From the NCBI GenBank assembly GCA_036504075.1, contig DASXVX010000027.1:1-45441 (forward strand): a stretch of DNA of 45,441 nt, written 5' to 3'. Below the pieces are notes generated by a model. It searched no databases. It had not been told where the DNA came from and worked only from the letters and a program-made list of their open reading frames with translations. Positions 33,387 to 42,136 of this stretch are shown piece after piece; positions within the stretch are counted from its first letter, which is position 1; every line of letters starts with the position of its first letter. A program made the translations under genes and the position numbers. The DNA comes from DASXVX01 sp036504075 (GTDB lineage: Bacteria; Bacillota; Sulfobacillia; Symbiobacteriales; Symbiobacteriaceae).

Positions 33387-33587
33387 CGTTTGCTCTCTCC
33401 TTCGTATGTGTTTCTCGGGTCCGGCCACAGTTCTGATTGTAGAGGGCATATTTAAACGAACTAGAACGACTTCTTTAACGGCCCGTGAACAGGGCGAGAA
33501 CAAATCACCAACAGGCCGCGGACAGTCACCCCGGCGCCGGTCGGGCATAGCCTGGAGCACTCCGCTTTTGAGACCAGGAGGTACACA

Positions 33588-34193
33588 ATGGCTGATCCAG
33601 TAACCGGGGAAGCGCTGCGGATTCTGAACGTGCTCCTGACCGCCGAGAAAGTCGAAACGGCCCTGTACGCTGCGGGGCTGCAGTCGGGCGTGCTCGCCGG
33701 CATTTCGGCCGACGACCTGACTTACTTCCAGGCTGCCACCAGTGAGGAGTTTGTGCACGCGAGGCTGCTGGAAGCGCTGGGCGCCAGCATGCCGGTGAAC
33801 AACTTCTTCTTTCCGCCCGGCATCTTCACCAATCGCACCATGTTCCTGAACCTGATCGAGCAACTGGAGACCAACGGCATCGGCGCCTATTCGGCCGCCA
33901 TCTTCCGTTTTGCGAGCGACCTGATGCGGCCGGACCTGGCCCTGCTGGCGGCCCGGATTCTGGGGGTGGAGGCCGAGCACCGGGTACTGGCCCGGGTGGT
34001 GAACGACAAGAACCCGCCGGACGACCGCTGCATTGAAGCGGTGCCGACCCTGAATTTTGACCAGATCGCTGCGAGCTTCTTGCCGTTCCTCATGCCCAAC
34101 CAGTTTAACGGCCAGTCCGTGGGCCCGATTCCGTTCCCGGATGCGGCGACGGTAGACCGATTGGTCGCGCCGAACGCCTGCAAGGCGGTTTGA
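33588..34193 (+). CDS. Ferritin-like domain protein (desiccation-related type)
   Basis: A 201-residue cytoplasmic protein of the ferritin-like group found in plant PCC13-62 desiccation proteins and bacterial homologues. Four-helix features are visible: LTAEKVETALYAAGL (helix 1), FQAATSEEFVHARLLEALGA (helix 2 with E...H), IEQLETNGIGAYSAAIFRFA (helix 3) and LGVEAEHRVLARVVND (helix 4 with E..H). These could hold a di-iron site, though activity is unknown in this group. The ATG has ACCAGGAGG upstream. Transcribed divergently from the secreted helical protein. Confidence 0.85.
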   Translation: MADPVTGEALRILNVLLTAEKVETALYAAGLQSGVLAGISADDLTYFQAATSEEFVHARLLEALGASMPVNNFFFPPGIFTNRTMFLNLIEQLETNGIGAYSAAIFRFASDLMRPDLALLAARILGVEAEHRVLARVVNDKNPPDDRCIEAVPTLNFDQIAASFLPFLMPNQFNGQSVGPIPFPDAATVDRLVAPNACKAV

Positions 34194-34290
34194 GACTCAG
34201 AGTTCTGGCCGACCGGCCGAATTGGGGGAGGAGTTTGGCGAACCCTGCATAACTTCCATCTGTAAGAGTGCTTACGTGGAAGGTGGATCC

Positions 34291-36105
34291 ATGAACATGC
34301 ACAGCCTGCTCCAGAGCCCCGTCCAGAACGCCGCAGAGGCCATCGCCACCGTGCTGCGCCTGGACGTGACGGTGGTGGATGCCGGCCTCCGGCGGGTGGC
34401 CGGTACCGGTCCGTACCGGAACCTGGTGGGCATGACGCTCCACCCGGACTCGGCCTTCGGCCTGGCCCTGCGCACCGGGCAGACCGTCACCATCGTTCAG
34501 CCGTTGAACGACCCTATTTGCGCCCACTGTGGGGTCCGGCAGGACTGCCGGGAGGCGGCGCATATCGCGGCGCCGATTCTGGGGCACGGCGGGACGCTGG
34601 GGGTAATCGGCCTGATCGCATTCGACCAGGCGCAGAAGGACTGGCTCATCGGCCAGCACGCGGCGCACGCCGAGTTTATCGCCCGCATGTCCGAACTGCT
34701 GGGCAGCAAGCTGGCCGAAGAGCGGATGATCGCCGAGACGCTCTTAGCCAAGGGCAACCTGGACGCCGTGCTCGGGGCCGTCCGGGAGGGCATTGTGGCC
34801 GTGAACGGGGCTGGCGCGGTCAGCCTGGTCAACCCGGCCGCCTGGCGGCTGCTGGGTCTGGTGCCCGCTGCGTCGGGCGAGTTCCTGGGCCGGCCGTCGG
34901 GAGATGGGGCGCCGCTTCCCGCCGAGCTGATGCAACTGCTGACCGAGGCGCTCCGCTCCGGTGAGGGCTTCACCAACCAGGAGCGGCAGTACACGACCGC
35001 CGCCGGCCACGTCCATCTCATGACCACGGCTACCCCCATTCGCTCCCGGGGAATTTCGATCGGCGCCGTGGCGACCTTGCAGGACATGCGAGACGTGCAC
35101 GAACTGGTCTACCGCCTGGCCGGAGCGGAGGCGGAAGTGACGCTGGATTCCATTATCGGGCGCAGCCCCGCTCTGGAGGCCGCACTGAACCAGGCCCGCC
35201 AGGCTGCCCGGGGCAGTGCCACCGTGCTGATCGTCGGGGAGAGCGGCACGGGCAAGGAACTGTTCGCCCGCGGCATTCACGCCGCCGGATCCCGGCGGCG
35301 GCAGCCGTTCATCGCCATCAACTGCGCGGCCATCCCCGAAGAACTGCTGGAGAGTGAGCTGTTTGGGTACGCCGACGGCGCCTTCACGGGCGCCCGCAAG
35401 GGCGGCAAGCCCGGAAAGGCCGAGCTTGCCGACCATGGCACGCTCTTTCTGGACGAAATCGGCGACATGTCGCTCCGGCTGCAGGCCAAACTGCTGCGCC
35501 TGCTTCAGGAAGGCGAAGTGGGCCGGGTCGGCGGCACGACGACGCGGCGGCTGGACGTGCGCATCATCGCCGCGACGCACAGCGACCTGGAGTCGATGAT
35601 GCGCAAGGGCGAGTTCCGGGCGGACCTGTTCTACCGGCTCAACGTGATCCCCCTGGAAGTGCCGCCGCTGCGGCAGCGGAAAGACGACCTGCCGCTGCTG
35701 ATTGCGTGCTTCTGCCGCCGTTACGCGGCGAACGCCGAAGTGGAGTCCGTGGAATTTACCCCCGGGGCGATGGAGCTGCTCATGGCCTACGATTGGCCAG
35801 GCAATGTTCGGGAGTTGAAGAATGCCGTGGAGTACGCCGTTAACATGGCCACCGCCGTGCCGATTCCGGCCGACTGTCTGCCTCGCCGGCTCCTGGAGAG
35901 CAGCCGCAAGCCCGGCGAGCCCGCCCTGCGGTCGCTGGAGGAGATGGAGCGGGACATGCTCCGGCAGGGGTTGGCGGTCTACGGCCCGTCGGAGGCCGGG
36001 AAGAAGCGGCTGGCCGCCGCCCTGGGCATCGGGCGTGCCACCGTCTACCGCAAGCTGCGCAAGTACGGACTGCTGCCCTCTCAGGCTGAGGGTATTTCAA
36101 ACTGA
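34291..36105 (+). CDS. Sigma-54-dependent activator with Cys-containing sensor and PAS domain (EBP2)
   Basis: Enhancer-binding protein of 604 residues. N-terminal sensor (about 1-145) carries C77, C80 and C86 in DPICAHCGVRQDCREAA, a CxxC-x5-C cluster that could bind metal or sense redox state; a PAS domain follows (about 155-270), then AAA+ with Walker A GESGTGKE at 316-323, GAFTGA at 363-368, Walker B FLDEIGDM and a Fis-type helix-turn-helix (AGKKRLAAALGIGRATVYRK) at the C-terminus. The start at 34291 has GGAAGGTGG upstream; the open frame reaches 34222. The 3' end of the gene itself begins an array of six 13-bp palindromes leading to a sigma-54 promoter for the next gene, its clear target. 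Confidence 0.92.
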   Translation: MNMHSLLQSPVQNAAEAIATVLRLDVTVVDAGLRRVAGTGPYRNLVGMTLHPDSAFGLALRTGQTVTIVQPLNDPICAHCGVRQDCREAAHIAAPILGHGGTLGVIGLIAFDQAQKDWLIGQHAAHAEFIARMSELLGSKLAEERMIAETLLAKGNLDAVLGAVREGIVAVNGAGAVSLVNPAAWRLLGLVPAASGEFLGRPSGDGAPLPAELMQLLTEALRSGEGFTNQERQYTTAAGHVHLMTTATPIRSRGISIGAVATLQDMRDVHELVYRLAGAEAEVTLDSIIGRSPALEAALNQARQAARGSATVLIVGESGTGKELFARGIHAAGSRRRQPFIAINCAAIPEELLESELFGYADGAFTGARKGGKPGKAELADHGTLFLDEIGDMSLRLQAKLLRLLQEGEVGRVGGTTTRRLDVRIIAATHSDLESMMRKGEFRADLFYRLNVIPLEVPPLRQRKDDLPLLIACFCRRYAANAEVESVEFTPGAMELLMAYDWPGNVRELKNAVEYAVNMATAVPIPADCLPRRLLESSRKPGEPALRSLEEMERDMLRQGLAVYGPSEAGKKRLAAALGIGRATVYRKLRKYGLLPSQAEGISN

Positions 36106-36206
36106 GGGCATTTCAATCTGAGGGGCATCTCAATTTGAGAGTGACATCTCACATTGAGAGTGCGCCCTAACGAGCCAGATCCAGTCACACAAGTCTCATT
36201 TTGAGA
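36079..36206 (+). promoter_or_regulatory. Six 13-bp palindromic activator sites
   Basis: Consensus TCTCA-N3-TGAGA. Copies start at 36079 (TCTCAGGCTGAGG), 36095 (TTTCAAACTGAGG), 36111 (TTTCAATCTGAGG), 36128 (TCTCAATTTGAGA), 36147 (TCTCACATTGAGA) and 36194 (TCTCATTTTGAGA). The first two lie inside the EBP2 coding end. Spacings are 16, 16, 17, 19 and 47 bases. They sit 30-160 bases upstream of a sigma-54 promoter, as expected for the binding sites of EBP2. Confidence 0.8.
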
Positions 36207-36209
36207 GTA

Positions 36210-36234
36210 ACGGCCCTGCCCAGGGGCCGTTTTT
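36210..36234 (+). terminator. Terminator of the EBP2 gene
   Basis: ACGGCCCC-type arms (ACGGCCCTG / CAGGGGCCGT) followed by TTTTT. It lies between the activator sites and the sigma-54 promoter, so EBP2 read-through is stopped just before the target promoter. Confidence 0.8.
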
Positions 36235-36237
36235 CCG

Positions 36238-36254
36238 TTGGCACGGTATTTGTA
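36238..36254 (+). promoter_or_regulatory. Sigma-54 promoter of the class V aminotransferase gene
   Basis: TTGGCACGGTATTTGTA matches TTGGCACGNNNNTTGCW with one change (GT for GC at -12) and exact spacing. Transcription would begin near 36265, 15-20 bases before the ATG at 36282. Confidence 0.82.
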
Positions 36255-36281
36255 GTTAAGGGGATTGGGGGGTATTAACCG

Positions 36282-37697
36282 ATGAGCGAGCAGTACCGTC
36301 TCAACCGCATAGAGGACGCCCGCGAACTGGTCGCCGGCGCCGGCACACTGGTGCCGGTCCTGGATGGGCAGCAGGTGCCCTACGTGAACCTGGACAACGC
36401 CGCCAGCACTCCGGCCCTGCGGGAAGTGCTGGAGACCCTGAACGACTTCATGGGCTGGTACGCCAGCGTCCACCGTGGCACCGGCTTCAAGTCCCGGCTC
36501 TCGACGCAGGCTTACGACGAGGCGCACGCCATTACCGGCCGGTTCTTCAAGGCCAACCCGGCTACCAACACGGTGATTTTCGTGCGGAACACCACCGAGG
36601 CTGTAAACCGGCTGGCGAACCGGTTTCCGTTCGGACCGGACGACGTGGTGCTCAGCAGCTTCCAGGAGCACCATTCCAACGACCTGCCCTGGCGTCGCCG
36701 AGCGAAGGTAGACTACATCGCGGTCAACGACCGGGGCGCTCTGGAACTGGATGACCTGGAGCGGAAATTGCGCCGGCGGGACGGCAAAGTCCGGCTGGTG
36801 ACCGTCACCGGGGCGTCCAACGTGACGGGCTGCGTGAACCTCATCCACGACATCGCCCGGCTGGCCCACCGTTGGGGCGCACAGGTGATGGTGGATGGCG
36901 CGCAGTTGGCGCCGCACCGGGCGATCGACATGCGACCGGACGACGACCCGGGTCACATTGACTACCTGACGGTTTCCGGTCATAAAATGTACGCCCCGTT
37001 CGGCACGGGGGCGCTGATCGGGCCGGCGGCGACGTTTTTGCAGGGTGATCCGGACCTGGTGGGCGGCGGGGTGGTGGAGCTGGTCACCCATGATCAGGTC
37101 GTGTGGACCGGCCTGCCCGACAAGGAGGAGGCCGGCTCGCCCAACGTGCCGGGGGCGGTTGCCATGGCCAGGGCCCTGCTGGTGCTGGACCGTATTGGCA
37201 TGGCTGCGGTGGCCCGCCACGAGGCGGAACTGACGGCCTATGCCCTCCGTCGCCTGCCGGAAATACCGGGCCTCACACTCTTCGGCGAAACGGACCCGAC
37301 CCGGGTCCGGGACCGGGTGGGCGTCATCCCCTTCGCCATGAACGGCCTGCCGCACGGGCTGGTCGCGGCCATTTTGGGCTACGAAGGCGGCATTGGGGTC
37401 CGGAGCGGCTGTTTCTGTGCTCATCCGTACGTCTTGCGGTTACTGCGGCTTTCCGCGGCCGAGTCGGCCCGGTACCAGGCGGCGATCATGCGCGGGGACC
37501 GGTCCGATATCCCCGGGTTCGTCCGCGCCAGCTTCGGCCTGTACAGCACCCCCGCGGATGTGGATCGCCTGGTGGAAATGCTTCTGGTCATCGCCCGGGG
37601 GGAATTCAAAGGCACGTACCGGCTGGATGCGCACACCGGCGCTTTTACGCCGGAAGGCCATAACCCTGACACGGCGACATACTGGAACTGGGACTAG
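36282..37697 (+). CDS. Class V aminotransferase, cysteine desulfurase-like
   Basis: A PLP enzyme of 471 residues related to SufS/CsdA and isopenicillin-N-epimerase-like proteins. The PLP lysine is K235 in TVSGHKMYAPFGTG, the Asp that holds the ring nitrogen is D205 in MVDGAQ, and the substrate/persulfide loop reads RSGCFCAHPY with C377 and C379, close to the place of the SufS active cysteine. The protein is longer than SufS (about 405), with an N-terminal extension and a C-terminal tail of about 40 residues ending TYWNWD. It is driven by the sigma-54 promoter and EBP2. It may release sulfur or another group from cysteine or an analogue; the substrate is inference. A strong terminator follows. 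Confidence 0.87.
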   Translation: MSEQYRLNRIEDARELVAGAGTLVPVLDGQQVPYVNLDNAASTPALREVLETLNDFMGWYASVHRGTGFKSRLSTQAYDEAHAITGRFFKANPATNTVIFVRNTTEAVNRLANRFPFGPDDVVLSSFQEHHSNDLPWRRRAKVDYIAVNDRGALELDDLERKLRRRDGKVRLVTVTGASNVTGCVNLIHDIARLAHRWGAQVMVDGAQLAPHRAIDMRPDDDPGHIDYLTVSGHKMYAPFGTGALIGPAATFLQGDPDLVGGGVVELVTHDQVVWTGLPDKEEAGSPNVPGAVAMARALLVLDRIGMAAVARHEAELTAYALRRLPEIPGLTLFGETDPTRVRDRVGVIPFAMNGLPHGLVAAILGYEGGIGVRSGCFCAHPYVLRLLRLSAAESARYQAAIMRGDRSDIPGFVRASFGLYSTPADVDRLVEMLLVIARGEFKGTYRLDAHTGAFTPEGHNPDTATYWNWD

Positions 37698-37714
37698 CGC
37701 CATATTCACACGCA

Positions 37715-37750
37715 AAGCGGACCGCCCCCCGAAGGGAGCGGTCCGCTTTG
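37715..37750. terminator. Bidirectional terminator
   Basis: AAAGCGGACCGC and GCGGTCCGCTTT form a near-perfect stem with A and T ends, between the convergent aminotransferase and CalY-like genes. Confidence 0.85.
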
Positions 37751-37771
37751 GCGTGCCTTGCTGTCAGGCGG

Positions 37772-38407
37772 CTACGGGTTGTTCCGTTTCTGCTCGCCGT
37801 AGACCGTGAAGTCGACGTACAGGGAGGTGTTCTGATAGCTGTTGTCGGCGTCCAGCGGCAGGCGGACCCAGAAGTACAGCGGCTTGGGCGCCGGGCCGTG
37901 CACGAGCAGCTGCTTGGTGGGGAACATCTGGTCGTTGTCGATGAAAGCCCCCATCGTCCCCGAAGCCAGCACCGTAAACGCACCGGGGTTGGCGAAGGGA
38001 TCCTGCCCGGCCGGCGCTGCGGTGGTCACCCGCACCTCCAGCTTGTCCGCCAGGGCACGGCTGGAGCCCACATGCATGCTGGCCCGCACGCCGGTCAGCA
38101 AGGCGTCCAGGGAGCCGGTGTTGCGGATCATGAGCACCCGCATGTTGGTGTCGCCGGGAGCCCAGAGGCCGGTGGGCCGGTTTCCGGGAACGCCTCCGGG
38201 CGTCTGGCCTTCGAGCGGGGTGGTATAGAACATGGGGCCGGGGATCGAATCACCCTGGTCGCGGTAGCTGTCGAGGTTCAGGGTCCCTGCCATGAATGAG
38301 GCGTCGGAGTTGGCGGTCTGAGCGCTGAACAGGGCCATGGTGCCGGCGGTGATGCCAAGGGCCATGACCACGAGGGCGCCGAGGGCAATCCAGAGCTTGG
38401 CACGCAT
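37772..38407 (-). CDS. CalY/TasA-like secreted protein
   Basis: A 211-residue exported protein. The start at 38407 has GCAGGAGG upstream. The N-terminus MRAKLWIALGALVVMALGIT followed by AGTMALFSAQTANSDASFMAGTL is the hallmark of SipW-dependent CalY/TasA proteins (camelysin and biofilm matrix fibre families): cleavage is expected after the ALFSA segment. The rest is beta-rich with LMIRNTGSLDALLTGV and LYFWVRLPLDADNSYQNTSL, consistent with a jelly-roll fold. It is encoded 16 bases downstream of the propeller-like secreted protein, so both belong to one exported operon. No SipW-type peptidase gene is visible in this window. Confidence 0.85.
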   Translation of the reverse strand: MRAKLWIALGALVVMALGITAGTMALFSAQTANSDASFMAGTLNLDSYRDQGDSIPGPMFYTTPLEGQTPGGVPGNRPTGLWAPGDTNMRVLMIRNTGSLDALLTGVRASMHVGSSRALADKLEVRVTTAAPAGQDPFANPGAFTVLASGTMGAFIDNDQMFPTKQLLVHGPAPKPLYFWVRLPLDADNSYQNTSLYVDFTVYGEQKRNNP

Positions 38408-38423
38408 CGAATCCACCTCCTGC

Positions 38424-39725
38424 TTACTGGATGTCGACCGGGGCCTGGCCCACCAGCTCACCGCCGATGAAGACCTGAACCATCAACTGGGTACCGTTCG
38501 GGAGGCCGTACAAGCTGGAGTCCCAGTCGAGCTTGTACTGCTTGGCGGCGTCTGCAATGTCTACAAACCACTGGTAGACGTCCGCCGAGTAGACAATGTT
38601 GGGATTGTTCCGGTTCACGACCTGGACGACCACCGACTCGTCGTGGTTGAAATTCGTGCAGGTGCCGTAGTAGAACCGGATGGGGAGGGTCTGCTCGTTG
38701 GGCAGAATGTCGACGACATTGTTGTCCAGCGGGGCTTCCCACTGCAGGGACGGGTCGTTGATCGAGCAGTTGATCAGCGGCACGGCGCAGTCCACGAATG
38801 CTGACCCTTCGTAGTGCGTGCCGTCGGTGTTGAACGTGGTCATGACGATGGAAGCGCCGTTGCTGGTCATGAGGCCGATGCCGCCGTTCTCACCGGTCAC
38901 CAGCAGGCGTCCGGCCAGCCCGGTAAAATCGGAGACCGGGTACTTCTCCACGCCGTTCGGGAAGTCCGTGGCGAAGAGGGCGCCGCCGGAGTTGCCGAAG
39001 CTGCAGACGGTCTGCGGAATCACGTGAACGGCCTCGGCAGCGGGCCAGTCGGCGATGTGCGTGACCACGCCCGTGTTGGAGACGGCGTAAACACGGCTGA
39101 CGCCCTCAGCCGCCACGATGATCTGGCCGCCGTACGGAGCGAAGCTGGGCGGGGCGACGACCGGGCCTTCGATCATGGTGCCGATGTTGGCGACGAGAGT
39201 TGCCACACCGGCGCTGGTGACCTTGTAGATTGCACCGTTGGAGCCGGTGACGATCATGTCGTTGCCGAAGGTGCCGACTTCGTCGAAGGCGATGGCGTTG
39301 TGGGTGTTGGGCAGGGGTAGCGTGAGGAATAGGCTGACGGAGGAACCGTCGGCGCTTACCTGGTAGATGCGGGGCCCCTGGGCGACGTAGACGTAGTTGG
39401 CCGGGAAGCCGCCCATGCCCGGCGAGACCGCCAGGTAGTCCTCATGACAGCCGCCGTCCGGCCAGTTCGGCAGGTTGGCAAAGGGAGTGGCGTTTCCGGA
39501 GCTGTCGATGGAGTAAATGGTGCGGGGGTTGCCGCAGTACAGGGTAACGAGGACCCGGTCTTTGGTGGCCGCGACGCCGTTGGCCCAGTAGAGGTTGGCA
39601 AAGTTCGAGGGATTCCCTGCATCCGCAACACCAACCGGGAGGCTGAGGAAGAACACGCTAAGCAGGAACAAGACGGCCTGCAAAGGCGCGCCGAGGCGTA
39701 GGAAAGCCCGAAGCCTGCGTGACAC
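38424..39725 (-). CDS. Secreted beta-propeller-like protein
   Basis: A 433-residue exported protein. The start is GTG at 39725 with AAAGGAA upstream; a GTG nine bases earlier is possible. A signal peptide is clear (LQAVLFLLSVFFLSLPVG, cleavage near ADA). The mature part has repeated blade-like units (NLYWANGVAATKDRVLVTLY, IYSIDSSGNATPFANLP, IYQVSADGSSVSLF, IYKVTSAGVATLVANI, VYAVSNTGVVTHIADW), typical of NHL/SMP-30-like propellers. The last 120 residues form a separate domain with LPIRFYYGTCTNFNHDESVV. I do not know the ligand. It forms an operon with the CalY-like gene, suggesting a shared surface structure. Confidence 0.82.
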   Translation of the reverse strand: MSRRLRAFLRLGAPLQAVLFLLSVFFLSLPVGVADAGNPSNFANLYWANGVAATKDRVLVTLYCGNPRTIYSIDSSGNATPFANLPNWPDGGCHEDYLAVSPGMGGFPANYVYVAQGPRIYQVSADGSSVSLFLTLPLPNTHNAIAFDEVGTFGNDMIVTGSNGAIYKVTSAGVATLVANIGTMIEGPVVAPPSFAPYGGQIIVAAEGVSRVYAVSNTGVVTHIADWPAAEAVHVIPQTVCSFGNSGGALFATDFPNGVEKYPVSDFTGLAGRLLVTGENGGIGLMTSNGASIVMTTFNTDGTHYEGSAFVDCAVPLINCSINDPSLQWEAPLDNNVVDILPNEQTLPIRFYYGTCTNFNHDESVVVQVVNRNNPNIVYSADVYQWFVDIADAAKQYKLDWDSSLYGLPNGTQLMVQVFIGGELVGQAPVDIQ

Positions 39726-39946
39726 AGCTACCACTTCCTTTGTATCAGGGATGGGATATAGATTTGTCCAAGATTGCCAAAGTTTCCTGTAAATTCACGG
39801 AATAAATCCGAGAGCGGAAAACCGCGATTGATTCCTCAAATCCCGGAAGGTCATTGCCGCGGGTGGGCAGAATATTTAGGAAAACTCGCGCCGCTGCTGG
39901 GCGGCGTGACGGCAGTGGGGAGCCGGGTTCCAGGGAGTGAGCGCCC

Positions 39947-40330
39947 ATGTCGGTTCAGCTGGACAGCGTTGCGAACACCCGTCGCGTGGAAATGGCGGTG
40001 GCCGGACCGGGCAATGCCAACCGGCTGTTTGTGCTGGCCGGAATGGCGGCCTTTCAGGTCCGCGGCCACAGCAGCGACTGGCGCAAGGACTCCGTCAGCT
40101 TTTCCGTCGGGAATACCACGCTGGTTCCGCAGCAGGTAGTGAACATGGTGGCCACGGCCAGCCTTGCGGGCATTCCCCACGGCGGGGCAGGGTGGGCAGT
40201 GGACAACGTAACAGCGCACCTGGACGCACACTCGCACCAGATCATGCTGCAAGCGCAAATGGCCGTCCGGGACACCGATGGCTTCATGCTGCAAATGGCC
40301 TACCACGTGACCGTGCTGGCCCGAGTTTAG
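39947..40330 (+). CDS. Hypothetical 127-residue protein
   Basis: Not recognised. It has no signal peptide; the sequence is beta-rich with many alternating hydrophobic residues (LFVLAGMAAFQVRG, DSVSFSVGNTTLVP, VVNMVATASLAGIPHGGAGW, DNVTAHLDAHSHQIMLQAQM). The ATG has CCAGGGAG upstream. It lies alone between divergent secreted-protein genes and the convergent ClC gene, and a shared terminator stem follows at once. Codon use is like that of its neighbours, so I think it is a real gene. Confidence 0.65.
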   Translation: MSVQLDSVANTRRVEMAVAGPGNANRLFVLAGMAAFQVRGHSSDWRKDSVSFSVGNTTLVPQQVVNMVATASLAGIPHGGAGWAVDNVTAHLDAHSHQIMLQAQMAVRDTDGFMLQMAYHVTVLARV

Positions 40331-40359
40331 CAGGACCCGACCGGGTCCATCGTGGACAA

Positions 40360-40389
40360 AAAAGCCATCCCTTGTGTGGGATGGCTTTT
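40360..40389. terminator. Bidirectional terminator
   Basis: AAAAGCCATCCC (40360-40371) pairs perfectly with GGGATGGCTTTT (40378-40389), serving both the 127-residue protein gene and the convergent ClC gene. Confidence 0.88.
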
Positions 40390-40399
40390 GTTATGCGGG

Positions 40400-42136
40400 T
40401 CACCGTTCCAGGAACGCCTCGCCGTGCGGCTCCTCTTCGCCCGGGTAGGCTTTGAGGATATCGCTGCGGCTGACCATGCCCAGAAGCTTGGTGTGATCTT
40501 CCGGGTCGACCACCGGCACCCGGCCGATGCCATGCCGGGCCATGAGCAGGGCGACTGCGGCCAGCGTCTGGTCCGGTGTCGTCAGCACCAGGTCTTTCGA
40601 CATGACCGCCGTCACCGGTGTGGTCAGCCGCTGATTCAGGGGCACTTCCCGCACGTCTCGCAGCGTCACCAGCCCCACCAGCCGCCCGTGCTGGTCCAGC
40701 ACCGGGTAGCCGCCGTGCCGATAGAACTGCATGACGGCGATCACATCTTTCAACTGCATGTCCGCAAAAACGGCGTGGACGTCCCGGGCCATGGCGTCGG
40801 CCACTTTGACCCCCCGCAGGTCGTGGACCTGCCAGGGCAGCAGTACCCCGTGCTCCGACAGATGGACCGTATCAACTGAGTATGGGTTCAGCCGTTGGCT
40901 GAAGACGGCGGCCACGCCGCAGGCGACCATGGCCGGCAGAGCGACCCGGTAGTCCTGGGTGATTTCAAAAATCAACGTCATGGCTGTCAGGGGGGCGTGG
41001 GCGGCTCCGGCGATCATCGCGGCCATGCCGACCACGGCGTACAGGCCCGGCTGTGTGACCACACCCGGGAACAGGTCTGCGGCGATCAGCCCGAAGGCGC
41101 CGCCCGCCATGGCGCCCAGGAAGAGTGCCGGCGTGAAGACGCCGCCCGGCCACCCGCTGCCGCTGGTAAGCCCAATCGTCAGAAATTTACCGACCAGGAG
41201 CACGAACAGGAATCCGAGTGTCAGCTTGCCCGCCAGTGCCGCGGTGATGGTGTCATAACCGCCGCCCAGCGTCTGAGGCAGCAAGAGCGCCACGGCCCCG
41301 AAGAGTATGCCGCCCAGCGCCGGCTTCAGCCAGTCCGGCACCGGTTTCAGCCGTGCGGCCAGGGACTCCGAGCCATAGAGCACCTTGATGTAGGCACGGG
41401 CCAGCGGCGCCATCAGCAGACCCAAAATGAGAAACAGGACGATCTCCCAGGCACTTTTCATCTCGTACGCCGGGATTGGGAACGGCGGCGCCCCCTCCAG
41501 CAGCCGGGAGGCCTGCGTGGCCGCCACGCAGGCGAGCGCCACCAGGGCGAACGAACTGGCCGAGAATTGGATCAGTACAATTTCCATGACGAAGAAGGCG
41601 CCGGTGATGGGGGCGTGAAAGGCGGTGGCGATTGCCGCACCCGCTCCGGCTACCACCAGGGTGTTCGTCCATTCCGGTGCGAGCCTGAACACCTGCCCCA
41701 CGGCCGAACCCAGGCCGCCGCCCAGGAGGACCACCGGGCCTTCCCGACCCAGTGACCCGCCGGCGCCCAGCGTGAGCAGCGAGCCCAAGGTCTTCAAAAA
41801 AGTGGTGACCGGCTGAATGCGCCCGTCGTGCTTATGCATGGAAACGATGACCAGCGGCACGGAGTGATGGCGGTCCGACCGGGGTACCAGGAGTTTGACG
41901 CCGGCCACCACCAGACCCAGGATCAGCGGAAAGGCCAGGAAGGCAGTCCACCCGGGCAACCCAAACCTGTCCAGGAGCACGGGCAAATCCCTGTACCCCA
42001 GGTTTAGCAGGAGGTCTACGCCGCCTTCAAACAGGCGGACGGCAAAGGCGGAAATAACGCCCACCAGTGCGACCAGGATCACCAGCCCGACCAAAGGCAG
42101 GTCCGTCAGCCGCACGCCTCCCAGTCCCTTACGCAT
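40400..42136 (-). CDS. ClC-type chloride channel/antiporter with CBS domains
   Basis: A 578-residue membrane protein of the ClC family. The selectivity motifs are present: GAGGSLGREGPVVLLGGG with the gating glutamate and GSGWPGGVFTPALFLGAM. About 430 residues of membrane helices are followed by a pair of cytoplasmic CBS domains (VKVADAMARDVHAVFADMQL and TPVTAVMSKDLVLTTPDQTL), which usually bind adenine nucleotides and regulate gating. The ATG has AAAGGAG upstream. Bacterial ClCs exchange chloride (or fluoride) for protons; here the standard GREGP glutamate suggests an antiporter of the chloride type. Monocistronic. Confidence 0.93.
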   Translation of the reverse strand: MRKGLGGVRLTDLPLVGLVILVALVGVISAFAVRLFEGGVDLLLNLGYRDLPVLLDRFGLPGWTAFLAFPLILGLVVAGVKLLVPRSDRHHSVPLVIVSMHKHDGRIQPVTTFLKTLGSLLTLGAGGSLGREGPVVLLGGGLGSAVGQVFRLAPEWTNTLVVAGAGAAIATAFHAPITGAFFVMEIVLIQFSASSFALVALACVAATQASRLLEGAPPFPIPAYEMKSAWEIVLFLILGLLMAPLARAYIKVLYGSESLAARLKPVPDWLKPALGGILFGAVALLLPQTLGGGYDTITAALAGKLTLGFLFVLLVGKFLTIGLTSGSGWPGGVFTPALFLGAMAGGAFGLIAADLFPGVVTQPGLYAVVGMAAMIAGAAHAPLTAMTLIFEITQDYRVALPAMVACGVAAVFSQRLNPYSVDTVHLSEHGVLLPWQVHDLRGVKVADAMARDVHAVFADMQLKDVIAVMQFYRHGGYPVLDQHGRLVGLVTLRDVREVPLNQRLTTPVTAVMSKDLVLTTPDQTLAAVALLMARHGIGRVPVVDPEDHTKLLGMVSRSDILKAYPGEEEPHGEAFLER

